The notes: generated by a model from the letters alone, not told the origin. DNA of 64,000 bases from Candidatus Woesearchaeota archaeon (GCA_013202845.1 JABMPT010000011.1:55478-119477); one strand, 5' to 3'. Numbered from the stretch's first letter, positions 9,132 through 18,578 are shown. A program made the numbers and translations.

Positions 9132-12100
9132 TCAATTCGCACCTAGCATCGCACAATCACATGCTCCCGGAGTTCCACACATGGTATATGATGTAGAACT
9201 ACAAGGACTGGTGCAAGTATTGGTAGCTGCTATTACATTTAAATTACATTTAGTTTGAGGAGGACTACAAATTGAACACTCTGAACTTACTGCATAGTTT
9301 GCACTACAATCTCCCCAGGTATCATCACTACAATCTACACAAATATTACGGATACCAACACGCTCATAACATTCTGCAGGGGGAGTACAAGTTCCGCAAC
9401 TAACAAATCCCAACCCGCAACCTGCTGCGTGACTGCCACATTCATCATTATTACTCTCGGAACAAGAGACTGAATCACAACAAGTATTTTCATAACCAAC
9501 ATCATATCTACAAATAATACCATTCGTGCTGGTTCTTCCAGGACAATCATTAGCCATCACACATTCAACAATTGAAACAGATGGACAAGCGTCAAGAACC
9601 GAACCAGTATAAGGTATATTGAATTTAGGAGTATAACTACTCATTGAAGGGAAAGAGTAATCATAACCAGAAACAGCCACGTTAGTTTGAACTGGGGACC
9701 CATCAGTTGTATGCTTGTAGAAATCAGCTGTTGCAAATGGTTCGCTGCCAGGACCATACTTTGCCAAAGTGAAAGTAAAAGTATCACTAACTAATCCACT
9801 AACACTTGAAGTGCCATCACCATCAATCTCACATCTCAAGCAAACAGAACTACCATATTGAGTTGCATCATCAGGACAATCAGGGCAAACAGGATCATCA
9901 AAATCAGCCAAACCATTATCATCCTCATCACCAACAAGATTACAATCTTCTTCAACTACATTTACAGGCGGACACTCAGCTATCACATCATAATTAGTAG
10001 TATCTTGGAAAACAGCAGTATGTTCCACTGCGGTTGAATAACTAGCAGTAGTAGCCCATGAAGAAGTTCCAGTGCCCCAGAAATATTGAGCATCACCAGG
10101 TGGTGTATCACCACTATCCTTAAAGAAAGCAGTGTTAGGAGGATTATCTATTGACAGTGGCGGATCAGTACCACCAACCCTTGACAAAGTGAAAGTAATG
10201 GATTCTCCTGTATTAGCAGTTGATGGGACTACAGTACATTCATAACAGGAATTAAGATATTTATTGCGTGGTGCAGGACATGGACACTCAGAATCACTAT
10301 AATCAGTGGCTCCATCACCATCATTGTCATCACCATCATTACAAAGACCAGCTTCTGATAATACAGTAACTGTTGGACAAGTAATACTATCAACAACTCC
10401 ATCAGTATTGATTTCATGGATGGTTGTCACATAAGAACCAGCAGATGTATAAGTATGACTGAATCCTTGACCATTGGTTCTACCAACATCAGTACTTGAA
10501 ACTCCATCTCCGAAAACAGCATGAGCAACTATTATAGTGCTATAACCTGAAGTAAAGTTTATGTTAAAAGTTACAGATTGACCAAGAGGAACAGATGTAG
10601 CAGAAGGAACACAACTAGCACACAAAGTACAACCAAGCCTGTCACCGGTTGCACAATTACATTCTAGATCACAATAATCAATATCATCATCATAACCAGG
10701 CAAGCCAAAGACTTCATCACTCACACCATTATTACAATCAGTTTCCAAACCACCAACAGTTATAGTAGGACAAGATATTTTATCTACAACACCATCGGCA
10801 GATAGTTCTTCCACATAAGGAGAATAAATTCCAGCATTAGCATAACTAAAACTATGAGTCCTGTCTGCACAACCAGAGGTATCATGAATGTTTCCAACAC
10901 CAGAGTATATAGAACAATCATCTCCTGAAGTTCCTTCAGTAATATCAAGACTAAAAGTCACAGACTCACCTTCCTCTATAGAAATAGGAGTAAGAACAGT
11001 ACAAATCCCACATCTAGCACAGCCAAGTCTTTCTCCTGAATCACAGACTGGACAGTCAGAGTCACAATAATCAAAAGTGTCATCATCATCATCATCAACA
11101 GTGTTTTGGCAAGAAGATTCAATACAAAAATTATCCACACAACTCATTCCAGCATCACAGAAAGAATCATCTTCACACAATTCATAGCCCTGACAAAGAT
11201 TGGCTTGACTTGCGAAGGACAATACCAAACCTCGATTATTCTCCCTGACAAGATTTGACATAGGGTCACAAGCTACCTTCAGATTCAAGTCACCCAAGAG
11301 AGTACCTGCTTTTATATTACCATCAGCAAGCAAACCAACCGCTCCAACACCAGAGGTTCTTATATTAGCACCACTCCAAGCCATTACTCTACCCTCAACA
11401 TCCAAGTCTTCACGAACATCAACATTGTTAAATCCAGCGTCACCTTCCAAGTTAAGAGTTCTAGGCTTAAACTTGGATAATTGATTGCCTTCTACAAGTT
11501 GGATGTCATCAAAGAAAACAGAGCCTGCGCCATTAACATCCAATCGAACGCCTAGCTCAACAACATCAGGACTAACAGTAGTTGACAAATAAAATCGAGT
11601 CCAAGCACCAACAGTGTTGTCAAGAACAGAATTACCATCCCAAGCACCTGTAGGATAGTGATCATCATCAGGAGTTGAACTAGTATACCAGAACAAGAAC
11701 AATTCAACACTCGGTCCAGACTCAAGATAATACCAGCCAGAAAGAGTGAACTGCGTTTGCTCATTAATATTAATAGGAATCTTCTCAGACCACCAATACT
11801 CTTCACCACTACTAGAGATAAGCTTCCCACTATAAACTCCACTATGAGCTCTGGCTTCACTAAAGCCACTACCATCATCTCCAGTATTAGTCCAACCGCT
11901 AAAAAACTCGAAACCAGGATCATTAACCAGATTATCTATGCCAAACTGGTCACTAGAAGGCCAGCTACTTCTTTTGATTCCTCCAAGAGTTATACTACCC
12001 GCGTCTAAATTACCAGTTATATCAAGAGTAGGATCAGGAAGAGGATTAACGTCAGGATTTATTTGTGTGTCAAGATAAGTAACTATTCTTTGAAAGATAT

Positions 12101-13196
12101 TCCAATTAGTTTCTTCACCGTTAAAAAATTCATCATAACACCTATTATATGTATAGCCAGAAGCAGGGAATGAGGTACTGCAATCAGCTGCATCAGGCTC
12201 TAGATCACAATAACAGCTATCATCAGGCAGGAAGTTTGGAATATCCATTGTAAAGAAATAATTATAATTAGCATCATAATTCTCCAACAAAGGAACAATT
12301 GTCAAAGTCGATAATCCAAAAACTTCTAAACCTTCATACATCTCAACATTTTCAGGAAAAACAAGAATCGAACCAACAGAGTGAGAAAGACTGCCTGAAA
12401 CACTAAGGTTATCATCAACCACAACTGTTTCAGAAGGATCATGCCAAATAGTGCCAGTAGTCAAACTTAGTGAAGAGTTAACAACAGTGACAACACCTGC
12501 TTGTGTAGTTGGAAAAGTCGCTGCAACATCACTAATAGACATATCAGGTGAAATAAAAGAAGTTCCAAGCAATAATAAAGGACCAGGACCAATAATATCC
12601 ACCAATCGACTAGCTTCAATATAACCCCATATATTACCAGTCCAGGAATGACCTGCCTGCAAATCAGTATCTCCTTGACTATCAACAAAGTTGTAGTAAG
12701 AAGTCAAAGTGTCGAAATCAACATCTCCACAATGAGTGGTGTTCAAAACAAAGCACTCATGCTTGACCGGCATGACATCCAATATTTCAAAATCAGCGCA
12801 AGAACTCCATGTTCCTCCTGGTGTTTGAGCATATACAGTTACAAAAGTAGTTTCGTCAACAAGTGGAAAAGTAACATCAGCATACATTTTATTGTCAGAC
12901 ATTCCTTCATTAAAAAAATTCAAAATTGAACCTGATGAGTACCAATATCTAGTAACAGGACTATCAGAGCTCCATACTGTGTATGTTACTCCTTCCTCAA
13001 CCTGACAAACAACATAATCCTCATTGTCTCTGCTACAGCCTGCATCATAATCGGCTCCACAAATAGCTGAAGTATCCCAAGTTTCACCAATTTTTATGTA
13101 CTTTTCAAACGCTAATACTGGATAAACAGACATAACTACAAGTAGTAAAAAGAAGACAAAAACCCTTTTATGAATTAAGTTCAACACTTTAATCAT
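9132..13196 (-). CDS. Giant secreted protein with CBM-like, D-rich and PKD-like modules
   Basis: 1354 residues with a signal peptide ending near PVLA (residue ~29). Residues ~424-577 form a carbohydrate-binding-like beta-sandwich (NDPGFEFFSGW ... SGWYYLESG ... FFDDIQLVEG), the CBM4/9 pattern. It is followed by a short beta-helix-like stretch. From about 690 to 1200 there are four modules, each an Asp-rich, calcium-binding-like motif between Cys (for example CNDGDDNDGDGATDYSD), a Cys pair, and a PKD-like beta domain ending '...C-P-x-[IV]-x-V'. The last ~140 residues are very Cys-rich. It is probably a surface filament or adhesin. It is paralogous to 13200-15038 in the CBM-like part and lies 3 bases after it. 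No anchor is seen at the C-terminus. Confidence 0.75.
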   Translation of the reverse strand: MIKVLNLIHKRVFVFFLLLVVMSVYPVLAFEKYIKIGETWDTSAICGADYDAGCSRDNEDYVVCQVEEGVTYTVWSSDSPVTRYWYSSGSILNFFNEGMSDNKMYADVTFPLVDETTFVTVYAQTPGGTWSSCADFEILDVMPVKHECFVLNTTHCGDVDFDTLTSYYNFVDSQGDTDLQAGHSWTGNIWGYIEASRLVDIIGPGPLLLLGTSFISPDMSISDVAATFPTTQAGVVTVVNSSLSLTTGTIWHDPSETVVVDDNLSVSGSLSHSVGSILVFPENVEMYEGLEVFGLSTLTIVPLLENYDANYNYFFTMDIPNFLPDDSCYCDLEPDAADCSTSFPASGYTYNRCYDEFFNGEETNWNIFQRIVTYLDTQINPDVNPLPDPTLDITGNLDAGSITLGGIKRSSWPSSDQFGIDNLVNDPGFEFFSGWTNTGDDGSGFSEARAHSGVYSGKLISSSGEEYWWSEKIPININEQTQFTLSGWYYLESGPSVELFLFWYTSSTPDDDHYPTGAWDGNSVLDNTVGAWTRFYLSTTVSPDVVELGVRLDVNGAGSVFFDDIQLVEGNQLSKFKPRTLNLEGDAGFNNVDVREDLDVEGRVMAWSGANIRTSGVGAVGLLADGNIKAGTLLGDLNLKVACDPMSNLVRENNRGLVLSFASQANLCQGYELCEDDSFCDAGMSCVDNFCIESSCQNTVDDDDDDTFDYCDSDCPVCDSGERLGCARCGICTVLTPISIEEGESVTFSLDITEGTSGDDCSIYSGVGNIHDTSGCADRTHSFSYANAGIYSPYVEELSADGVVDKISCPTITVGGLETDCNNGVSDEVFGLPGYDDDIDYCDLECNCATGDRLGCTLCASCVPSATSVPLGQSVTFNINFTSGYSTIIVAHAVFGDGVSSTDVGRTNGQGFSHTYTSAGSYVTTIHEINTDGVVDSITCPTVTVLSEAGLCNDGDDNDGDGATDYSDSECPCPAPRNKYLNSCYECTVVPSTANTGESITFTLSRVGGTDPPLSIDNPPNTAFFKDSGDTPPGDAQYFWGTGTSSWATTASYSTAVEHTAVFQDTTNYDVIAECPPVNVVEEDCNLVGDEDDNGLADFDDPVCPDCPDDATQYGSSVCLRCEIDGDGTSSVSGLVSDTFTFTLAKYGPGSEPFATADFYKHTTDGSPVQTNVAVSGYDYSFPSMSSYTPKFNIPYTGSVLDACPSVSIVECVMANDCPGRTSTNGIICRYDVGYENTCCDSVSCSESNNDECGSHAAGCGLGFVSCGTCTPPAECYERVGIRNICVDCSDDTWGDCSANYAVSSECSICSPPQTKCNLNVIAATNTCTSPCSSTSYTMCGTPGACDCAMLGAN

Positions 13197-13199
13197 TTA

Positions 13200-15038
13200 T
13201 TATATAGTTGGAATACACTGTATAAATGGATATGCAGTACCATCATACAAGTCATCACATACCATGTTTGCCTGACAATCATCCACATCTTCACAAGGAT
13301 CACCATCACCACACTGTCCTGCTTGACCAAGCTCTATAACAAAGTCATCACCATCTTGATACATCCTAGGACTGGAACCATCGCAAGCCTTTCTCAAGTT
13401 AACAGCACCCATTAACCTGCTATCAGTCTGAGTAGCGATTACATTACCAGCCACATCTGCATCACCAGCTTTTATATAGCCAGAAACATCTGCTCTTCCA
13501 GCGACAACAAGGTCACCAATCACACTCGCTCCGCTCATAGCAGTCAGGAACCCTTCTGTATACAATTCACCCATCACATCAAGGTCTCCAAACTCAGCAT
13601 CACCTCTGAAATCAAGGAATCGAGGCCTGAACCTGTTGACAGTCCCTCCCTTCTCTAACTGAACATCATCAAAATAAGCCGTAGTAGTACCTACATTATT
13701 CTCATCATAATTGGCATCCAGCCTGACAACCAAATAGGTAGTGGCTGATGGAACAGTAAAAGTGTAATTTAAACGAGTCCAAGCACCAATAGTAGTTCCT
13801 CTTACATAACTACCACTCCAACCTGTAGGATAATAAGTAGAGCCATCATAGGAAGGATACATTAATAAGAATAAATCAACCTCTCCTGACTCAAGATAAT
13901 ACCAAGCAGAAAAAGTAAACTCAGTATCTTCATACAGAGATATAGGAACTACATCAGACCACCAAAGACTCTCAGGACTCTTAGAAACTAATTTTACACT
14001 ATATTGACCAGTATGAGTTCTAACTGCACTAAAGCCAGAACCAGTATCAGCATTGTCTAAAACCCAAGCATAATCATAATACTCAAATCCAGGATTCCTT
14101 ACAAGGTTCTCAATGCCAACCTCTTCAAAACGCTTCTCCCACTGATCCCTACATTCAACAGGATCAACTCCAAGACATATTTCCCCTGAAACATCAACAT
14201 CACCTTCAACATCAAGGTTTGCATTCACATCAATAGGTGCACCAGCGTTTGACAAGCTTTCAATCTTGTGAAGGGTTGTAGAGCCATAAACAGTCAAGTC
14301 TTTTGGACCTATTAAATCATCATCACCAATCTCAACATTGCTTCCTATTGGCAGTATTCCATCATCCCCTCCTAATATTTGTCCATTAACTTGCAGACTA
14401 TTATCAATCACAACAGCCGAACTCGGGTCAGAGTGGGATATACTAGCTCCAGCTGTCAATATCAAACCATCAGCAGTTAATAAACCACTAACAGTCGTTG
14501 CCGGCAGATCAGCAAGAGTACTAGTAATAGTAACTGTTATCGGGTTTCCTATCTCTATTTTATCATAAGCCCATAAAAAGCCGTAAGAAACAACATCTTG
14601 GGCGCTTAATGAGTCTACAAAAGCAGCTTCTCCATAAGAATAAACATTAGCACAACTCTGCGTATCAACAACAAAGCACTGGTGACCAAAGCCTTTCTCT
14701 GTTAGAACATCACGTACATCAACTGTTATATCTTCGTCGACATCTGTAGCATTTATATGTATATTATAAGTACCTGCCTTCACAGCAGAAAAAGTAATAT
14801 CACAACCTGATTGGTCAGAAAAAGCTGATTGAAAAAGAGGGTCTGTATCATCATAAGGGTAAACAGGACTAGTTATTGTCCAGTCAAAATCAGCAGTAGT
14901 AGGACCACCTGGTGAGGTAAGAACAATACTTTCTCCCTCTAAAATAGGACCATAAGCAGGATCCCCACTACAATCTGCGCTTACAATCCTCAACATTAAT
15001 ACCAACATCAAAAAGATTAATAATATTGCCCTTTTCAT
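13200..15038 (-). CDS. Secreted protein with CBM-like domain and beta-helix repeats
   Basis: 612 residues with an N-terminal signal peptide. An Ig-like or PKD-like segment (to ~110) is followed by low-complexity beta-strand repeats (~160-300), a carbohydrate-binding-like domain at ~313-471 (RNPGFEYYDYAW ... AYFDDVQLEKG) and a short parallel-beta stretch of 'dv.G.v.a.' turns like bactofilin or tail-fibre stems. The C-terminal ~60 residues are Cys-rich. It shares the CBM-like module, the flanking beta turns and the 'C-D-P/G-S' segment with the 1354-residue protein downstream, so one gene probably arose from the other. ATG 15038 is chosen because a GGGTGA ribosome site sits 8 bases upstream; the GTG at 15050 lies inside that site. 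Confidence 0.75.
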   Translation of the reverse strand: MKRAILLIFLMLVLMLRIVSADCSGDPAYGPILEGESIVLTSPGGPTTADFDWTITSPVYPYDDTDPLFQSAFSDQSGCDITFSAVKAGTYNIHINATDVDEDITVDVRDVLTEKGFGHQCFVVDTQSCANVYSYGEAAFVDSLSAQDVVSYGFLWAYDKIEIGNPITVTITSTLADLPATTVSGLLTADGLILTAGASISHSDPSSAVVIDNSLQVNGQILGGDDGILPIGSNVEIGDDDLIGPKDLTVYGSTTLHKIESLSNAGAPIDVNANLDVEGDVDVSGEICLGVDPVECRDQWEKRFEEVGIENLVRNPGFEYYDYAWVLDNADTGSGFSAVRTHTGQYSVKLVSKSPESLWWSDVVPISLYEDTEFTFSAWYYLESGEVDLFLLMYPSYDGSTYYPTGWSGSYVRGTTIGAWTRLNYTFTVPSATTYLVVRLDANYDENNVGTTTAYFDDVQLEKGGTVNRFRPRFLDFRGDAEFGDLDVMGELYTEGFLTAMSGASVIGDLVVAGRADVSGYIKAGDADVAGNVIATQTDSRLMGAVNLRKACDGSSPRMYQDGDDFVIELGQAGQCGDGDPCEDVDDCQANMVCDDLYDGTAYPFIQCIPTI

Positions 15039-15046
15039 TTTTATTT

Positions 15047-15052
15047 TCACCC
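15047..15052 (-). promoter_or_regulatory. Shine-Dalgarno site that fixes the 15038 start
   Basis: GGGTGA on the minus strand, eight bases before ATG 15038. A GTG inside it could be read as a start, but the spacing favours the ATG. Confidence 0.6.
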
Positions 15053-15071
15053 TTTATTTTTACGATGATTT

Positions 15072-15096
15072 ATGACACATGTTTTAGATGTGTCAT
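15072..15096. promoter_or_regulatory. Perfect 9-bp inverted repeat (hairpin or operator)
   Basis: ATGACACAT, a 7-base loop, then ATGTGTCAT. It lies between the stop of 15110-15787 and the start of 13200-15038 on the minus strand. As RNA it would be a 9-bp hairpin that could attenuate transcription or protect an mRNA end. As DNA it could be a repressor site. No T-run follows on the minus strand, so a simple terminator is less likely. Confidence 0.55.
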
Positions 15097-15109
15097 GATC
15101 AAAAAATTT

Positions 15110-15787
15110 TTATGTTTGTGATTTAGCAAAGCACCTCTGTTTTAGGACAGGGTTGCTTATTTGATCGCATAAACTTGAATCGCCTGTTTCTGCTGCTTCA
15201 TAAGTGACATCCTCTATTATTTCAAACTCAGTCTTTGTTTGATTGGTCTCATTATCAAAATATATCGGTGGGTCCTTCTCTACTTCTTTTGCTCCAGTTA
15301 ATATCAGACATCTGTTCTTTTGTATAGCGTTGGTTATCTGTTCACAAAGCAAAGGATCCTGCTGTTCAACAGCTTGCTGGATTACAGACTCGTATTCAGG
15401 AGGCGTAGCAGGGTTATCAGCGCCTAGCTCCCCAAGAATCGTCTTTTGACAAATATTCTTTTTGATAGGGTTGAATTGGTCGCACGCAGATATATCCCCA
15501 CTTTCAATTGCCTCCTTAAGCATGTCGTATGATGATTTAGGTTCCTCTATAACAGGATCTTTTAAATAGTATTTATCGACGAATAAACCAAGAAGTCCAA
15601 TTACTATTATCACTCCTAGAACAATAGCTCCCACCTCTTCGAACTTCTTTCGTCTCACTTTAGAAGCTGCCTCTTCTACATCCTCTTTTTTATTACCAGC
15701 CTGGGTCAGTTGGTCTTTTGCCTGAGCAAGAGTTAGCCCTCTATGTGTCGCTTTTTCTAAATAATCTACCAACTGCTGTTTGACCAT
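15110..15787 (-). CDS. Membrane protein with three Cys-pair helical repeats
   Basis: 225 residues. The N-terminal ~50 residues are a helical cytoplasmic domain, followed by one transmembrane helix (about 52-70) and an external helical domain. Three repeats are visible: CDQFNPIKKNIC (x10), CEQITNAIQKNRC (x11) and CDQISNPVLKQRC (x11), each preceded by 'a/e-x-x-D/Q-x-x'. The protein at 8725-9129 has two more copies. It is the first gene of the leftward surface operon. A TATA element at about 15828-15838 on the minus strand could start the transcript near base 15808. Function unknown; such repeat proteins recur in DPANN genomes (recollection, not checked). Confidence 0.72.
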   Translation of the reverse strand: MVKQQLVDYLEKATHRGLTLAQAKDQLTQAGNKKEDVEEAASKVRRKKFEEVGAIVLGVIIVIGLLGLFVDKYYLKDPVIEEPKSSYDMLKEAIESGDISACDQFNPIKKNICQKTILGELGADNPATPPEYESVIQQAVEQQDPLLCEQITNAIQKNRCLILTGAKEVEKDPPIYFDNETNQTKTEFEIIEDVTYEAAETGDSSLCDQISNPVLKQRCFAKSQT

Positions 15788-15870
15788 CCAACCCTTTACC
15801 CTCTTTTCTACGAATTCAGACCTTTTCCTATATATAATTTTCGATTTGGAAGAGGAGAGAAATAGATAAG

Positions 15871-15880
15871 ATTTTTATAA
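15871..15880 (+). promoter_or_regulatory. TATA box of the CCA-enzyme gene
   Basis: ATTTTTATAA, centred about 26 bases before ATG 15902, so the transcript should be leaderless. The oppositely oriented TATA-like element at 15828-15838 makes the 15788-15901 gap a divergent promoter region. Confidence 0.6.
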
Positions 15881-15901
15881 TCGCAAGCATTCGAACAGGG
15901 T

Positions 15902-17131
15902 ATGAAAGAAGTTTTGGAAAAAATCAGAAAAGAACTAAAGCCTGACACGAGGGTAATCTCTGAAATAGATGAAACTATGGAGAAAATCAACTCTTTGCTC
16001 AAGAAAGAAGGAGTCAAAGCAGAGTGTGTAAAAGGTGGAAGTATTGCAAAAGGAACTTTTTTGAAAAACGACTATGATGTCGACTTATTCGTGAGATTTG
16101 ACTATTCTATGAAGGATAAAAGACTGTCTGATATACTTGAGAAAGTGCTTAGAAAAGGTTTCAAAATCTTCAGAGTCCATGGAAGCAGGGATTATTTTCA
16201 GATGCAGAACAAATTATTGTTTGAGATAGTTCCTGTACTGAAGATCTCCAATTATAAGAAGGCTGAAAACGTCACAGACATGAGCCCTTTGCACGTAGAT
16301 TATGTCAAGAAAAAACTGAAAAAAGGACAGGCAGATGAGATAAGGCTAGCAAAACAATTTTGCAAAGCAGCAAAGGTCTATGGTGCAGAGAGCTATATCA
16401 AAGGTTTTTCAGGCCACATTCTCGATTTGTTGATAATACATCATGGTTCTTTCGAGAAACTGGTTAAAGCAGCAGTTGATTGGGAGCCAAAAGTGATTAT
16501 AGACATTGAAAAGCATTTGAAAAACCCATTGAAAGAATTGGACAAGGCAAAGACACATGCTCCATTGATAATAGTTGATCCAATGCAACCAGATAGGAAT
16601 GCAGCTGCAGCTCTAAGCAGAGAAAAGCATGATTATTTTGTAGAGAGATGTAAAAAGTTTTTACTAAATCCAACTGCAGAATTCTTTAAGATAAAGAAAT
16701 TAGACAAAGAAAAACTTGCAAGAAAAACATTGTCTAATGAACAATTATTTTTCATAGAGGCAACTCCTTTGAAAGGCAAGAGAGATGTTGTCGGTGCAAA
16801 GATTATGAAGGCATACAATCATATGAAAAGGAGTTTGAAAGCAAAAGGTTTCACAATAACAAATACAGGATGGGAATTCAAGGATAAAGGACAGATATAC
16901 TTCATAATCAAAAAAGAAAAATTATCAGAGAAAGAAATACTCAGAGGTCCACCACTAAGCAAAGAGATAGGAGTGCAAAGGTTCAAAGAAAAGCACAAGA
17001 AAACCTTTGTAAAAGGAGATAGAGTCTTTGCAGAAGAGAAAAGAAAGTATAGATTAGTTAAAGACTTAGTTAAAGATTTATTGAAAGATAAATACGTTCA
17101 AGAAAGGGTTAAGAAAATTGAAATTAGATGA
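15902..17131 (+). CDS. cca: CCA-adding tRNA nucleotidyltransferase, archaeal class I
   Basis: 409 residues, close to the usual length of archaeal CCA enzymes. It adds or repairs the CCA 3' end of tRNAs. The nucleotidyltransferase signature GGSIAKGTFLKNDYDVDLFV is near residues 40-60, with the two catalytic carboxylates in DYDVD. A central domain carries ARKTL/PLKGKRDVVG-type sequence and the C-terminal part is Lys-rich and tRNA-binding. The TATA box at 15871 and the ATG distance support this start. It overlaps the next gene by 14 bases. Confidence 0.93.
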   Translation: MKEVLEKIRKELKPDTRVISEIDETMEKINSLLKKEGVKAECVKGGSIAKGTFLKNDYDVDLFVRFDYSMKDKRLSDILEKVLRKGFKIFRVHGSRDYFQMQNKLLFEIVPVLKISNYKKAENVTDMSPLHVDYVKKKLKKGQADEIRLAKQFCKAAKVYGAESYIKGFSGHILDLLIIHHGSFEKLVKAAVDWEPKVIIDIEKHLKNPLKELDKAKTHAPLIIVDPMQPDRNAAAALSREKHDYFVERCKKFLLNPTAEFFKIKKLDKEKLARKTLSNEQLFFIEATPLKGKRDVVGAKIMKAYNHMKRSLKAKGFTITNTGWEFKDKGQIYFIIKKEKLSEKEILRGPPLSKEIGVQRFKEKHKKTFVKGDRVFAEEKRKYRLVKDLVKDLLKDKYVQERVKKIEIR

Positions 17132-17495
17132 TTATTTTAAAGATGCAAAAGCATATGTTTGGAAAGAGAAGTACGCTATCTGTAAAAGCAAAAAAACAAT
17201 TCCAGATGCATTTGTAAATATTATTGATAACAAAGAAATAACAGTAATAATAGACCAAGAAAAATTAAATAGTGATATTATAGAAAATGAAAAAGACTGG
17301 CGAATTTTGACTTTAGACATTATCTTTCCAATGAATGTTGCAGGAGTAACTGCAAAGGTTGCAACAGCCTTGGCAAAAGAAGGAATTACAATAATGCCAA
17401 TAGCAGCTTATTCCAGAGATCATTTCTTGATAAAAGATAAAGATATTGAGAAAGCAATAAAGGTTCTTGAGAAACTAGGAATTACTATTACCTAA
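17118..17495 (+). CDS. ACT-domain protein (COG3602-like)
   Basis: 125 residues. N-terminal part (1-60): a domain with WKEKYAICKSKK and ITVIID. C-terminal part (62-125): an ACT domain, LDIIFPMNVAGVTAKVATALAKEGI, the ligand-binding fold of amino-acid sensors. No catalytic domain is fused. The start is a TTG at 17118 inside the end of the CCA gene; no in-frame ATG occurs before residue 71, and AAGGGTT lies just upstream. Likely a small-molecule-binding regulator, ligand unknown. Its 3' end overlaps the convergent DUF368 gene by 8 bases. Confidence 0.75.
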   Translation: MKLDDYFKDAKAYVWKEKYAICKSKKTIPDAFVNIIDNKEITVIIDQEKLNSDIIENEKDWRILTLDIIFPMNVAGVTAKVATALAKEGITIMPIAAYSRDHFLIKDKDIEKAIKVLEKLGITIT

Positions 17496-18327
17496 ACTTT
17501 TTTTCTAAAACAAAAACAATACCAAAGCCAACAATAGCCGCAACTATAGGATATGCCAAGTTTCCAATGGATTCAACAATTCTTCCATAAGGCAGTCTCA
17601 AAGAGCCAAGCATCAGGCCAGTAAGGAAGGACATTGTTTTGCCCCTATGTTTTTTCAGCAGATAATTCAAGAGTTTAGAGAAAGACAGTATTCCAACAAT
17701 TGCTCCGGCAATGAAAAGACCCATCTTATCCCACAATAGATTCTTGATGCTGTTTATCATGAACTCATATTGATTCAACAAAACAAGTATGAATGCTCCT
17801 GAAATACCAGGTAATATCATTGCACAGATAGCAATAGCCCCAGCTAAAATTATGATTGGAGTTGAATGATTTGCCTCTAAAGCTTTCAAACCCACAAACC
17901 AGAAAGCAAACACAAAACCAATTAACAGAAATATGACTTTCTTAAAATTATCCTTATCAGCTTGCTTGTAAACAAAGAAAGCAGATGAGAGTATCAATCC
18001 AAAGAAGAAAGCATAAGTGATGGCTGTCAACTCAGACAACAAATAAGACATGACATGGGACAAGGAAAACATCGCAAGCATTATACCCAGAAGCAAAGGA
18101 ACAAACAAAGCAAAGTCGATCTTTTTGATGTTTTTGAAAGCCCTGTCAACTTTCCTGTTGAAAACCTCTTTCACAAATAATTTGTTTATGCCGTTGATAG
18201 CAGTGATAAGCCTGTCATATATCCCTGTTATCAAAGCGATTGTTCCACCAGATACTCCAGGGATTGCATCAGCTATGCCCATGAACAAACCGCGCAAGAA
18301 TATCATGAAAGATTCTTTGAAAGCCAT
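17488..18327 (-). CDS. DUF368 polyprenyl-phosphate translocase (PopT-like)
   Basis: 279 residues with about eight to nine transmembrane helices. The two internally repeated signatures of DUF368 are present: GIADAIPGVSGGTIALITGIY near residue 18 and AICAMILPGISGAFILVLLNQY near residue 170. Bacterial members recycle undecaprenyl phosphate across the membrane. In an archaeon the natural cargo would be dolichyl phosphate, the carrier for S-layer and glycan assembly (inference). ATG 18327 is preferred to TTG 18342 because a TATA box at 18353-18360 lies about 28 bases upstream. Confidence 0.87.
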   Translation of the reverse strand: MAFKESFMIFLRGLFMGIADAIPGVSGGTIALITGIYDRLITAINGINKLFVKEVFNRKVDRAFKNIKKIDFALFVPLLLGIMLAMFSLSHVMSYLLSELTAITYAFFFGLILSSAFFVYKQADKDNFKKVIFLLIGFVFAFWFVGLKALEANHSTPIIILAGAIAICAMILPGISGAFILVLLNQYEFMINSIKNLLWDKMGLFIAGAIVGILSFSKLLNYLLKKHRGKTMSFLTGLMLGSLRLPYGRIVESIGNLAYPIVAAIVGFGIVFVLEKKFR

Positions 18328-18352
18328 GAAAAGAGGATACAAAACAAGTGCA

Positions 18353-18360
18353 ATATAAAT
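18353..18360 (-). promoter_or_regulatory. TATA box of the DUF368 gene
   Basis: ATTTATAT on the minus strand, about 28 bases before ATG 18327. It fits a leaderless mRNA and decides the start. Confidence 0.5.
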
Positions 18361-18368
18361 CTTTTGTT

Positions 18369-18578
18369 TTAAACAAACACTTCTTCTTCCAATTTTTCAA
18401 ACTTCAGATCAAGCTTCAGGTTCAAATCTTTATTGATGAAGTTCTTGCCATGTTTTTCAAAGCCATGCGGAACTAAAATGTCATATATAGATATTATTAT
18501 ATGGTTCTTAGTAAGGAATATTTCTCGCTTATGTTTTCTGTAATCTTGTATTTTATTATTGATTTTTATGAATGTCAT
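18369..18578 (-). CDS. Hypothetical small protein, 69 aa
   Basis: The C-terminal half reads like real coding sequence, with codon use like that of the neighbours (DILVPHGFEKHGKNFINKD, then alternating charged and hydrophobic residues ending EEEVFV). The N-terminal half is weaker and no ribosome site is visible, so the true start may be further in or the gene may be a 5'-truncated remnant. No family recognised. It fills most of the otherwise empty 18343-18744 stretch. Confidence 0.4.
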   Translation of the reverse strand: MTFIKINNKIQDYRKHKREIFLTKNHIIISIYDILVPHGFEKHGKNFINKDLNLKLDLKFEKLEEEVFV

